Positions 8,819 to 16,944 of a stretch of 64,000 nucleotides of DNA are shown piece by piece (position 1 is the stretch's first letter; every line of letters begins with the position of its first letter). Source of the DNA: Anaerobiospirillum thomasii (GTDB lineage Bacteria; Pseudomonadota; Gammaproteobacteria; Enterobacterales; Succinivibrionaceae); contig NZ_UAPU01000005.1 in the NCBI RefSeq assembly GCF_900445255.1, positions 879,001-943,000 on the forward strand, in the 5' to 3' direction. The notes beneath the pieces were generated by a model. The model was not told where the DNA came from. It did not search any database and worked only from the letters and a program-made list of their open reading frames with translations. A program made the position numbers and the translations under genes.

Positions 8819-9145
8819 TTAGTGAAAATAATCTGCAATCTTATCCTTTTCAAGAGGTGGCAGACCTAGTCTTTTTCTTTCGATATTGAGCATATTCTCC
8901 TCAGGATCATCAAGATCTATACGCACAAAGTAGCCCTTGTCATTAAGTGCCTGCATCAGATCTGCAGCCTTGATCTTTGGCAGCACTCTGTCCTCATGCA
9001 GGGCAAACATCATCACAAACTGTGGGGTACCAAAAGCATCAAGCAGTCCAGATGGGATATGTGAAAATACATCCTTTTCTTTAATATAAAGGTATGATCT
9101 TAATTTCTTGGAGCTTTTGTATACATATACAAGCTGTTGTGCCAT
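8819..9145 (-). CDS. ycgL: YcgL-domain protein
   Basis: A 108-residue protein of the YcgL (DUF709) family. The pattern VYKSSKKLRSYLYIKEKDVFSHIP, LLDAFGTPQFVMMFAL and ALNDKGYFVRIDLDDPEENML matches the small alpha/beta YcgL fold found in gammaproteobacteria. Function is unknown. I prefer the ATG at 9145, which has TTGAGGT just upstream, over a TTG four codons earlier. In E. coli ycgL lies next to minC. Here the same neighbourhood persists but is interrupted by the TIR/macro-domain pair, suggesting that pair was inserted between them. Confidence 0.85.
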   Translation of the reverse strand: MAQQLVYVYKSSKKLRSYLYIKEKDVFSHIPSGLLDAFGTPQFVMMFALHEDRVLPKIKAADLMQALNDKGYFVRIDLDDPEENMLNIERKRLGLPPLEKDKIADYFH

Positions 9146-9297
9146 GTTTAACCTCAATTTAATCTTTTATATCTTATCTTTATTGAGTATTAACCTCAAT
9201 AACCCATCTATACAGCAAAAGTACATCTTAGCTATAACATCATATGTTAAGATGATCTAAAGTCCGTGTGTACTATAAATTTAGAATTTTATGAATT

Positions 9298-10200
9298 TCA
9301 ACAAAATTCACATTTGTAATCAAGGTAGATTTTTAATTGCTCAAAATCAATAACATCATCAAGGTAATCTCTTGGATTGATAGATATAATCACTTTATTA
9401 GCAATTTTATCTTTAGAGTTTACAAAGCAATCAATTATCATGCGACTCACACTTTCCTTTGTTGCTTCTTTTATTGCCGCTCTCCCAGAACCAATGAGTG
9501 GAACACAGAGCGTATCACAATGTCCCATCTCCAGAATAGCATCAACAACTGCTTTTAGGGCTATGCTAACATTTTCTATTGACTGCTCTATGGGCTTTCC
9601 ATACTTATTAACATCATTTAGAGCAACAAAGTAAAAGTGTTTTCCTTCATGATTAATTTTGGCTACTGTACCAATAGGATATTTTTTTGTAGTTCCAAAA
9701 CAATCATTAACATCATCTCCTGAAAGACCTTGGAGCTCTAAACTTTCGCTGATCTTTTTATCAAGATTATGTATGTTTTTTTTAAAATATTTTAACTGAA
9801 ACCTTCCCTGAACACTTCGATAGCTAATATACTCATCTTGCATTTGCGTTCGAAAAAACGTATTGGTTGGAATTATATAACTATTTGCACCTCTAATAGA
9901 GAAAATGTCCTGAACACAAATTGCTAATTCCATATCACGATTAGATACCTTTTTTATATAGTTAACCATTTTTCGGTTAATTACACATGAAAAAAGCAAT
10001 CCGACAATCATAATTATATGCCAATGCTCTTTTATAAATACCTCAAGCTTATCCCATGCGGCTAAATCTTTAAATAAAACAGCCAATGAATAAAACGAAG
10101 AAATATAGCCTATAGCGGTACAGATTAACTTATAAATACCCTTTAGTGTATTTACCTCTCCTGTAGTTAATTTCCAAAAAAGTCTTAGCCTATCAATCAT
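9298..10200 (-). CDS. Membrane-anchored macro-domain protein, ThsA-like (type II Thoeris effector candidate)
   Basis: A 300-residue protein with two predicted membrane segments near the N-terminus (about residues 24-48, LICTAIGYISSFYSLAVLF, and 60-78, HIIMIVGLLFSCVI). A soluble macro-like domain follows. The latter shows the macro hallmarks IRGANSYIIPTNTFF (about 100) and VPLIGSGRAAIKEAT (about 235), the latter resembling the ADP-ribose phosphate-binding loop. In type II Thoeris the effector ThsA is a TM-macro protein that senses an ADP-ribose-type signal made by a TIR protein ThsB. The ATG overlaps the stop of the upstream TIR-like gene by 8 bases, implying translational coupling. The Thoeris assignment is inference from the domain pair. 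Confidence 0.68.
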   Translation of the reverse strand: MIDRLRLFWKLTTGEVNTLKGIYKLICTAIGYISSFYSLAVLFKDLAAWDKLEVFIKEHWHIIMIVGLLFSCVINRKMVNYIKKVSNRDMELAICVQDIFSIRGANSYIIPTNTFFRTQMQDEYISYRSVQGRFQLKYFKKNIHNLDKKISESLELQGLSGDDVNDCFGTTKKYPIGTVAKINHEGKHFYFVALNDVNKYGKPIEQSIENVSIALKAVVDAILEMGHCDTLCVPLIGSGRAAIKEATKESVSRMIIDCFVNSKDKIANKVIISINPRDYLDDVIDFEQLKIYLDYKCEFC

Positions 10201-10807
10201 ATCCGAGGGCCTTCTTAATGCGTTGATAATTTCCTACATTTTTGCTTTCACCTTTGTTTATCCAGAAAGGAAAGGCTTCTGATTCATATTCTTTCATATA
10301 TGCTGGAAGCCAACTTGGCTGATTATTCAAGGAATTATATATTATAATGATATCTTTTTCCCTTTTCTTGGCTTGGTAAAATTCATGTTGAAGATAAGAA
10401 AACTCATTAATATAACCTATATTATCATAAGGTTTAGAAGTTTTATCAAATTTACATTTACTGGTTCCAAGCGAGTTTTGTTTGTATGGGGTGCAGTCAC
10501 AATGTTCACCGTCTTTAACACGTCTACAAAGATTTCCTGCAGTTCTAGTTCTTGTTTTATCTCCAATTATAAAAATAACTATTGAAGATATATTTATTTG
10601 TTTATTAAACTCATTCTTTAAATCACATGGACGACAATCTTGATCCTTAGAAACGCTACCGGAGACTACTTGGGCAGTATCAACATAATTTACCTTATAA
10701 CGATTATCTTCTGCCCATTTATGCAATTCATCTACAACATCACGATCTCCGTTTTCTTCATCATAGTCCGCGCTTATATAAACACGTTTGCTTTCATTTA
10801 TGTCCAT
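10193..10807 (-). CDS. TIR-like protein, ThsB-like (type II Thoeris sensor candidate)
   Basis: A 204-residue protein from the ATG at 10807, which has GGAG 7 bases upstream; an ATG at 10819 would add four residues. It opens with VYISADYDEENGDRDVVDEL, the betaA-loop region of TIR-like/DUF1863 proteins. A hydrophobic strand SIVIFIIGDKT follows near residue 75. A later EFSYLQHEFYQAKKREKDIIIIYNSL block contains glutamates placed like the TIR NADase glutamate. It also holds an unusual Cys-rich stretch (CRPC, then LCRRVKDGEHCDC and SKCKF) that could bind a metal. It is first in a two-gene operon with the TM-macro gene. Expected role: an infection sensor producing an NAD-derived signal, by analogy with ThsB. 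Confidence 0.65.
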   Translation of the reverse strand: MDINESKRVYISADYDEENGDRDVVDELHKWAEDNRYKVNYVDTAQVVSGSVSKDQDCRPCDLKNEFNKQINISSIVIFIIGDKTRTRTAGNLCRRVKDGEHCDCTPYKQNSLGTSKCKFDKTSKPYDNIGYINEFSYLQHEFYQAKKREKDIIIIYNSLNNQPSWLPAYMKEYESEAFPFWINKGESKNVGNYQRIKKALGYD

Positions 10808-10819
10808 TTTTAACTCCAT

Positions 10820-11806
10820 TCATTTATACTATATAATTATTCAACTTTCCAGGTTGATAATTATAAGATACACTTAACTAATATTTTACTCTAAATGAGT
10901 TTCTAGCCTTTTTAACTCTTAAAGAGTCAATGTTAGCACTTTACCATATATTAAAACCAAAATCCTAGTATAGTTGTTTTATAAGTAAATTACCATGAAC
11001 CCATAATTTATAAACAATGAGCCTTGGTGCTGAGTCTAAAAATAAATATCCAAGATGAATGTTAGTAGCTTTACTTATCCTCTGTATCTGTGCAAAAGTT
11101 GATCTTCTACTTCCTTCCATGCAATTAAATAGTATTTAATGGAATCAGATAAATCTTCAACTTGAATATTTCTAAATATCCAATCTAGGATCTCCTATGA
11201 AATATCAACGTGTACGACCATCTTAACTATTCCCAAACATAATCATTTTTATAGCAGGCACCTATATTTGCATTAACACTATGTGGCAGAGCAGTTATAG
11301 CTACTTAACCTATTCTCTCTATTGTCTGTCTTTCATCAGAGCTCTTTAACCTTTTACTCAATCTAGCTTATATCTTTGCTACAATTTTATCTATGCTTTT
11401 AAGTCTACTTTTCCAATATTTTTTATATTGCAGCAGTGCTATTTTAAAGATTAAAAGCATACAGGCAAAACTTATCTTTCTTATCCACAAAGCTTCTGTA
11501 AAGCCTATGATGTTGCAGCGCAGTTTATGAACCTATGCGTCATTCACAGCTTAATTTGTACCTGCATCAGATTACCTATAGCACACCTTTACATGCCAAA
11601 GTCAACCTGCCTGTCTTAATCATACTAATAACTACCCGAATATTCTCAAGTACCCAAATATTTTCATGGACGATGCTCTGTATAGCATTTTAAAATGCCT
11701 TGATTTATCCAAGTCATACAAGTGCACAATTTGCCCTATGCAAAATCTTATAAATATTAAGATGATGTGGTAAAATCAGCCGATAAACTGTTTAACTTTA
11801 AAATAT
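10820..11806. other. Long AT-rich intergenic region, no gene seen
   Basis: Almost 1 kb separates the TIR gene from minC. I see no convincing open frame, RNA gene or repeat. It must contain divergent promoters for the TIR operon (a TATAAT on the minus strand at about 10865-10860) and for minC (a TAAAAT at 11771-11776), but neither has a clear -35. It may hold decayed remnants of genes lost around the defence pair. Confidence 0.5.
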
Positions 11807-12661
11807 ATGAGCAATACATCGTTTCAGGCTTCAGGCACACTCTCACAGGTCAGTCGCAATGCCTATACAGTAACCACAGTTACTGTAGATAACGGCAGTG
11901 CATCAGAACTTGAGTCTATCTTAAGTGCCAAATTTGATTTAAATGCCAAGGCCTATTTTAAAATCCCTGTCATTGTAGATGTCAGCCATCTGCGCTACAT
12001 CGACAACCTTGACTATGAGGGCATGGTGCAGGTCTGTCAGAATCATAATGTATGCCTGCTTGGAGTAAGCGGTGTGGATGATGTTATGTGCATTGATTAT
12101 CTGCACAGCAAAGATATACCTCTTATCAACTCCAATAAATATATAAAGGTCAAACAGGAAATGGAAAAACCCAAGGTCATTACACAGACCTTTGAGGTAA
12201 AAGTTCCAGTTGAAGTACAGATTCCAGTTGAGGTAAAGGTTCCATACGAGGTCAAATGCAATATTCCACCTGTGGTTATAACCCGCCCTGTGCGCTCAGG
12301 TGAGAGTGTGGGTGCCCCTGGCAATTCCATTGTTATTTTTGGATCTGTTGGTGCCGGCGCCAAAATCATTGCCGAGCATAATATATTTATCATAGGCGAT
12401 GTCAAAGGTGCCAATCTTTATGCAGGCAATCCAAAATCCAATGATGATCCGGGCTTTACCGATGCCATTATTTATGTTTCAGGACATTTTGATCCAGGCT
12501 TTATTGCCATAGCAGGCAATTATCAGACAGCCGAGGATATGGAAAGAGATCCTTTAATTGGTCCTGGCATAGGAAAAAATGAATCTATTGTTGTATCCTT
12601 AGATAGACAAAGTCTACACTACTGGTCGGCAAAAGAATTTATGCAAAACAAAAATGTCTAA
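11807..12661 (+). CDS. minC: Septum-site inhibitor MinC
   Basis: MinC blocks FtsZ ring formation away from midcell, recruited to the membrane by MinD. The 284-residue protein has the N-terminal inhibitor domain (SGTLSQVSRNAYTVTTVTV to about residue 110) and the C-terminal beta-helix dimer/MinD-binding domain from about 160 (RPVRSGESVGAPGNSIVIFGSVGAGAKIIAEHNIFIIGDVKG). It exceeds E. coli MinC (231) mainly because of a linker around residues 120-155. This linker contains three consecutive V/I-P-x-E-V repeats (VPVEV, IPVEV, VPYEV). The ribosome site before 11807 is weak. First gene of minCDE; minD follows after 17 bases. Confidence 0.92.
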   Translation: MSNTSFQASGTLSQVSRNAYTVTTVTVDNGSASELESILSAKFDLNAKAYFKIPVIVDVSHLRYIDNLDYEGMVQVCQNHNVCLLGVSGVDDVMCIDYLHSKDIPLINSNKYIKVKQEMEKPKVITQTFEVKVPVEVQIPVEVKVPYEVKCNIPPVVITRPVRSGESVGAPGNSIVIFGSVGAGAKIIAEHNIFIIGDVKGANLYAGNPKSNDDPGFTDAIIYVSGHFDPGFIAIAGNYQTAEDMERDPLIGPGIGKNESIVVSLDRQSLHYWSAKEFMQNKNV

Positions 12662-12678
12662 ATTATAGGAATTAAAAA

Positions 12679-13737
12679 ATGTCAAACACCAAAAAAAAAG
12701 ACACTGCTGCAGTTACAGATAAAGATGTAGAGCTTAAGACCGTGCAGTCTGATAATAGCGGCTCTGATGTAAAAGGTGATGATAAGGCTCAAAAAGACGA
12801 GGCTCAGCAGGATAAAGAAAAAGACAGCAAAGAGACTGATGCCAAAGCTGATGCTAAAAAAGATGGTGGCGATGTAGCAGAAGAGACAGCTGATAAAGAC
12901 AGTGGCGTTGACAATGATCCATTTAAGGCCCGCGTTATAGTAGTCACCTCTGGCAAGGGCGGTGTGGGCAAGACCACATCATCTGCAGCCATAGCCACAG
13001 GCCTTGCTATGGAAGGTCACAAAACCTGTGTTATCGACTTTGACGTAGGTCTTAGAAATCTTGATATCATCATGGGCTGCGAGCGTCGTGTGGTTTATGA
13101 TCTTATCAATATTGTACAGGGTGAGGCCAAGCTTAATCAGGCCTTAATCAAAGACAAGCATGTGGATAATCTCTACATTATTCCTGCCTCTCAGACTAAG
13201 GATAAAGATGCTCTTACTCTTGAGGGTGTGGGCCGAGTTCTGCGCGGTCTTGACAATGCTGGCTTTGAATACATTATCTGTGACAGCCCTGCAGGTATTG
13301 AATCAGGTGCCCTTATGGCTCTATACTTTGCCGATGAGGCAGTTGTTACCACCAATCCTGAGGTCTCATCAGTACGTGACTCAGATAGAATCATTGGTAT
13401 TTTAAATTCAAAATCACGTCGTGCCACCAATGACTGGGAGCCGGTGCAGGCCAAACTGCTTTTAACCCGTTATGTACCAAATCGCGTGACTAAGGATGAA
13501 ATGCTCTCAGTTGAGGATGTACAGGAGCTTCTGACCATACCGCTTTTAGGTGTAATTCCAGAGTCTCCAGATGTGCTCAAGGCCTCAAACAGCGGTCATC
13601 CTGTAATTCTTGAGAAGAATTCGGAGGCAGGTATGGCCTATCAGGATGCTGTGCAGCGTCTGCTTGGCAATGAAGTTGAGCTGCGCTTCACCACTGAAAA
13701 AGTGGGTCTTTTCAAAAAACTCTTTGGCAAGAAATAA
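12679..13737 (+). CDS. minD: Septum-site ATPase MinD with long charged N-terminal extension
   Basis: MinD is the membrane-cycling ATPase that positions MinC. The 352-residue protein has the deviant Walker A SGKGGVGKTT at residues 91-100, DFDVGLRNLDIIMG, CDSPAGIESGA and a C-terminal amphipathic membrane helix (GLFKKLFGKK). The usual length is about 270; here the Walker motif normally near residue 10 is preceded by about 82 additional residues rich in Asp, Lys, Ala and Glu. There is no ATG between 12679 and the conserved core that would give a standard start, and AGGA precedes 12679, so the extension appears genuine. Middle gene of minCDE, 9 bases before minE. Confidence 0.93.
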   Translation: MSNTKKKDTAAVTDKDVELKTVQSDNSGSDVKGDDKAQKDEAQQDKEKDSKETDAKADAKKDGGDVAEETADKDSGVDNDPFKARVIVVTSGKGGVGKTTSSAAIATGLAMEGHKTCVIDFDVGLRNLDIIMGCERRVVYDLINIVQGEAKLNQALIKDKHVDNLYIIPASQTKDKDALTLEGVGRVLRGLDNAGFEYIICDSPAGIESGALMALYFADEAVVTTNPEVSSVRDSDRIIGILNSKSRRATNDWEPVQAKLLLTRYVPNRVTKDEMLSVEDVQELLTIPLLGVIPESPDVLKASNSGHPVILEKNSEAGMAYQDAVQRLLGNEVELRFTTEKVGLFKKLFGKK

Positions 13738-13746
13738 GGTGGGCTT

Positions 13747-14031
13747 ATGTCTTTAATCAGTATAATTTCAGATGCCTTTACAAAGGATAAGAAACAGTCT
13801 GTAAGGGAAAGCGCCAAGCAGCGTCTGCACCTGGTGCTTATCAATGACAGAGCCAATCAGAATGCTCCTGATTTTCTGCCAAAGCTGCGCCTTGAGATCC
13901 TGGATGTGCTCAAAAAATACGTCCCTATTGCCAGTGAGGATGACGTTGAGATAAATATTGAGCAGCGAGATGAAACCTCCATTATGGAAATGTCCATCTC
14001 CTTTGATAAAAAGGATATAGACAATCAGTAA
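13747..14031 (+). CDS. minE: Cell division topological specificity factor MinE
   Basis: A 94-residue MinE, the factor that stimulates MinD ATPase activity and drives pole-to-pole oscillation. The N-terminal membrane/MinD-binding segment (MSLISIISDAFTKDKKQSVRESAKQRLHLVLINDR) and the C-terminal dimerisation domain (PKLRLEILDVLKKYVPI...VEINIEQRDETSIMEMSISF) are both clear. Last gene of the min operon and followed at once by a terminator. Confidence 0.95.
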   Translation: MSLISIISDAFTKDKKQSVRESAKQRLHLVLINDRANQNAPDFLPKLRLEILDVLKKYVPIASEDDVEINIEQRDETSIMEMSISFDKKDIDNQ

Positions 14032-14037
14032 TATAAT

Positions 14038-14057
14038 GCGGCAGTTCTGCCGCTTTT
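14038..14057 (+). terminator. Rho-independent terminator of minCDE
   Basis: GCGGCA (14038-14043) and TGCCGC (14048-14053) enclose a GTTC loop and are followed by TTTTAT, beginning 7 bases after the minE stop. A textbook intrinsic terminator. Confidence 0.9.
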
Positions 14058-14073
14058 ATCTAAGGATTAAAAT

Positions 14074-14547
14074 ATGCTTTTTGAAAACCTCAAACAGTCA
14101 GTAAGAATCTGCCTTAGTGAAAAGTTCTTTAAGCTAAATGGCAGAGCCCCAAGGGTTGAGTTCTGGTGTTTCATGCTCTTCTCTTTACTGTTAAATATTG
14201 CTCTTACTTTAGTAGATTCACTGCCTATTCTGCCAATTGATATTGCCAGCATTGTCTCTTTAGTAATGTTCTTCCCTTCACTTGCTGTAACAGTAAGACG
14301 TCTGCATGATCTTGACAGATCTGGCTGGTATATTGCCATTCCTGTCGGAGCTGTTTTAGTTGCAGCACTGCTTTTGATTATGGGCACCACAGTATTTGCC
14401 TCTGCAGTTGTGACCTACCTTGGTATGTCACTTATGATTGCAGGTCTGTTTATTGAATTTGCCCTTTTAATCTATCTGATTAAAAAAGGAACAAACGGTG
14501 CCAACAGATTTGGTGAAGATCCTCTCTCACAAGGATCATGGGCTTAA
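14074..14547 (+). CDS. DUF805 membrane protein (first copy)
   Basis: A 157-residue integral membrane protein with about four hydrophobic helices. The DUF805 signature is present: an N-terminal FKLNGRAPRVEFWCFMLFSLL segment (usually GRxxRxxFW) and a VRRLHDLDRSGW motif near residue 75. Family members such as YhaH/YhaI are inner-membrane proteins of unknown function. A paralogue follows 24 bases later. Confidence 0.82.
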   Translation: MLFENLKQSVRICLSEKFFKLNGRAPRVEFWCFMLFSLLLNIALTLVDSLPILPIDIASIVSLVMFFPSLAVTVRRLHDLDRSGWYIAIPVGAVLVAALLLIMGTTVFASAVVTYLGMSLMIAGLFIEFALLIYLIKKGTNGANRFGEDPLSQGSWA

Positions 14548-14571
14548 ACTGACTATATAGCAGACTGGACC

Positions 14572-14988
14572 ATGCAAGATACAATTTTAATTATAAAAAA
14601 TATTATCCAAAACCGTTACGGCAGTGCTGAAGGCAAGGCCTGCCGTAAAGAGTTCTGGACTTTTGCCCTATTTAGCTATATATCAATAGCTATAGGCTTT
14701 ATAATCAACTATATTCCTGTTGTTGGTCCGGTTTTCTCTGCAATTGTCGTTATGGGACTCTTTATCCCCTATATAACAACCTCAATGCGCCGGCTTAATG
14801 ATCTTGGGTTTAATAAATTCCTGGCCCTGCTCCCTTTTGCTCTTGTGGCGCTTGGCCTTAGCGCACTGGCTTTTGCCTCTATTTATAATGATCCTGTGTT
14901 AAAAGCTGCCTACCCTATTTTGATTTACGCAGCAGGAGGCTTATTTGCTTTATTGCACATATTGTTCCTGAAAAAAGGAACATTATAA
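14572..14988 (+). CDS. DUF805 membrane protein (second copy)
   Basis: A 138-residue paralogue of the preceding gene with the same plan: YGSAEGKACRKEFWTFALF, then a hydrophobic pair of helices, SMRRLNDLGFNKF near residue 65, and two more hydrophobic helices. Function unknown. It is the last gene before the truncated kpsD copy, so it marks the left edge of the capsule region. Confidence 0.8.
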   Translation: MQDTILIIKNIIQNRYGSAEGKACRKEFWTFALFSYISIAIGFIINYIPVVGPVFSAIVVMGLFIPYITTSMRRLNDLGFNKFLALLPFALVALGLSALAFASIYNDPVLKAAYPILIYAAGGLFALLHILFLKKGTL

Positions 14989-15070
14989 AAATGAAAATAT
15001 ATAACTATTGCTCCTCCAAAAAACTCTCACTCACAATCTTTTTTAACTTCTGATTCTATATTTGGCAAAA

Positions 15071-15086
15071 TGTGACATAGCTCACA
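15071..15086 (+). promoter_or_regulatory. Perfect CRP-type palindrome upstream of truncated kpsD
   Basis: TGTGACATAGCTCACA is a perfect TGTGA-N6-TCACA match to the CRP consensus half-sites. It sits 5 bases before the inverted-repeat arm begins. A TAAAAT at 15106-15111 would place a start near 15119, putting the site centre close to -40, the position expected of a class II CRP promoter. The -10 lies inside the repeat and the spacing is my estimate. If functional, this would let cassette L be transcribed in response to cAMP-CRP independently of the main kps operon. Confidence 0.55.
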
Positions 15087-15090
15087 TCAG

Positions 15091-16882
15091 ATAATTTACC
15101 TTATGTAAAATACGACAACTCGTCCCAAAGTCAGTCATCAAGTCTTGGGGCAAGTTCCAACCCAGCTCCGCAAAGCCTTGGTGGTATGCCATTTGTCCCA
15201 TCCAACATGGGTCAGAGCACAGGCTTAAATCCTTATTTTGGTGCACAGGTTTACAGCCAGAATAACGCTGCAAATTTTAGTAAAAATCAAAATGGAGTCT
15301 TACTCCATAATCCGGGCAACAATAATTCCCAGAGCGCGCTTTATTATAGTGCAGGACCTGTACCTCAGGGGCAGCCTGCCTGGTCACAGGGTAATTACTA
15401 CAGTCAGCAGGGCTATATTCTCATGCCTTTTGGTGCCTCACTCTTTAGAGGGCATTTTGCCAATACTTATGCTGATAACTTAAATGCCTCATACATCATA
15501 TCCCCAGGCGATCGCATTGTTATACGCATATGGGGTGCCAAGCAATATGATGATGTTTTGGTTGTAGATCAGCAAGGCAATATATTTGTTCCTGAGATTG
15601 GCCCTATCAAGGTGGCAGGAGCCACCAATGCCAAGCTACTCTCTACAGTAAAAAGCCGCATAGCTTCTATCTTTACCGATAATATTGAGGTTTATGTAAA
15701 TTTACAGAGCGCCCAGCCTGTAGGAGTCTATGTTACAGGTTTTGTGCCTCAGCCAGGTCAGTATGCAGGAGGCTCACATGACTCACTGCTCTCCTTTATA
15801 GACAGAGCCGGCGGTATTGATATATCACGTGGCTCATTCAGAGAGATACAGCTTTTACGTGGCGGCAAAGTTGTAGCCACATATGACCTGTATGACTTTA
15901 TCTTAAAAGGTAAAAGACCTGCACAGAGATTAAATGACGGAGATGTCATTTTAGTTAAAGAGAAGACCAATGAGGTACGCGTTATAGGCGACGTGCGTCA
16001 GGAGGCCCTGTATGAGCTTAAAAAGGCTAATGAGGGTCAGAGCCTAATCAGCATGGCAAGCCCTGCGCCAAGTGTCTCTCATGTATCTGTATCTGGTATC
16101 AGAGACAACATACCTGTTCACTATTATCTGTCTTTAAATGAGTTCAAGAAATTTAAGCTCTCTGATGGAGATGTGGTTGATTTTGTTGCAGACAGAAAAG
16201 GTGAGAGCGTCATTGCCAAGATCAGTGGTGCCATTGTAGGCCCTTCAAGATTCCCTGTTGGCAAGGATGTAACTCTGCGCGAGCTTTTAAGCTTTGTAGA
16301 GGTGGATCCAAATCTTGCTGACACCTCATCCATCTATATAAGACGTAAATCTGTTGCCATGCAGCAGCAGAAGGCTATAAACGACTCCCTGCGCCGTTTA
16401 GAGCAAAGTGCCCTCACTGCTACCTCATCATCTGTAGATGAGGCAAAAATCAGAGTGCAGGAGGCAGATCTAATACAGGACTTTGTTAAAAGAGCAGGAC
16501 AGATTGAGCCTGATGGAATTGTTGTTGTATCAAGAGGCGGTGTTGTAAGTGATATACGCCTTGAAGATGGCGATGAAGTAATCATACCGCAGCTAAGTGA
16601 TGTAGTTCTGGTTACAGGAGAAGTCATGATGCCAAAGGCCGTTACCTTTGATGAGGATATGAGCCTTGATGATTATCTTGGTGCTGCAGGTGGTGTATCA
16701 AACAGAGCAGATGACAGCAACATTCTTGTGGCAAAGGTTAACGGCGAGGTTGGACTTGCTGATGATTTAGGTATTGCCCCTGGTGACAGAGTAATGGTAA
16801 TGCCAAGATTTGATTCTAAAAACATGCAGCTTGCCAAAGACATAATGCAGATTATGTATCAGATGGCTGTGGCTACTAAGGT
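15091..16882 (+). repeat. Left arm of 1.79-kb inverted repeat (kpsD copy)
   Basis: This segment is the reverse complement of 50261-52052. The core 15120-16882 (1763 bp) has the same length as 50261-52023. The encoded 570-residue proteins are identical except for one Val/Ile beyond the repeat end, and antisense frames also agree, so the DNA is essentially identical. Three adjacent mismatches (15117-15119) separate the core from a further 26 matching bases. Identity stops at AAGGT, 17 bases before the stop codon. Confidence 0.95.
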
Positions 16883-16898
16883 CGTTGTCGATCTATAG
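15091..16898 (+). pseudogene. 5'-truncated kpsD copy, no signal peptide
   Basis: This copy encodes the mature portion of the capsule export protein KpsD but lacks the first ~30 codons. Reading upstream from the homologous NLPYVKY, the frame meets a TAG at 15078-15080 inside the CRP-like site, with no usable start before the internal ATG at 15186. A protein from 15186 (570 residues) would retain the polysaccharide-export and SLBB-like domains. It would lack a secretion signal and the first part of the mature N-terminus, so outer-membrane export function is unlikely. It stands in front of cassette L exactly as the intact kpsD stands in front of cassette R. Its main significance may be as a recombination arm. 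Confidence 0.85.
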
Positions 16899-16944
16899 AT
16901 AACTATATCTTTACTAGATCTTATGTAGCGAGTATATAACGCAA

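Noticed and set aside
9298-10807. Type I Thoeris (SIR2-SLOG effector)
   Set aside because: The effector has membrane helices and a macro-like domain, with no SIR2 or SLOG signature.
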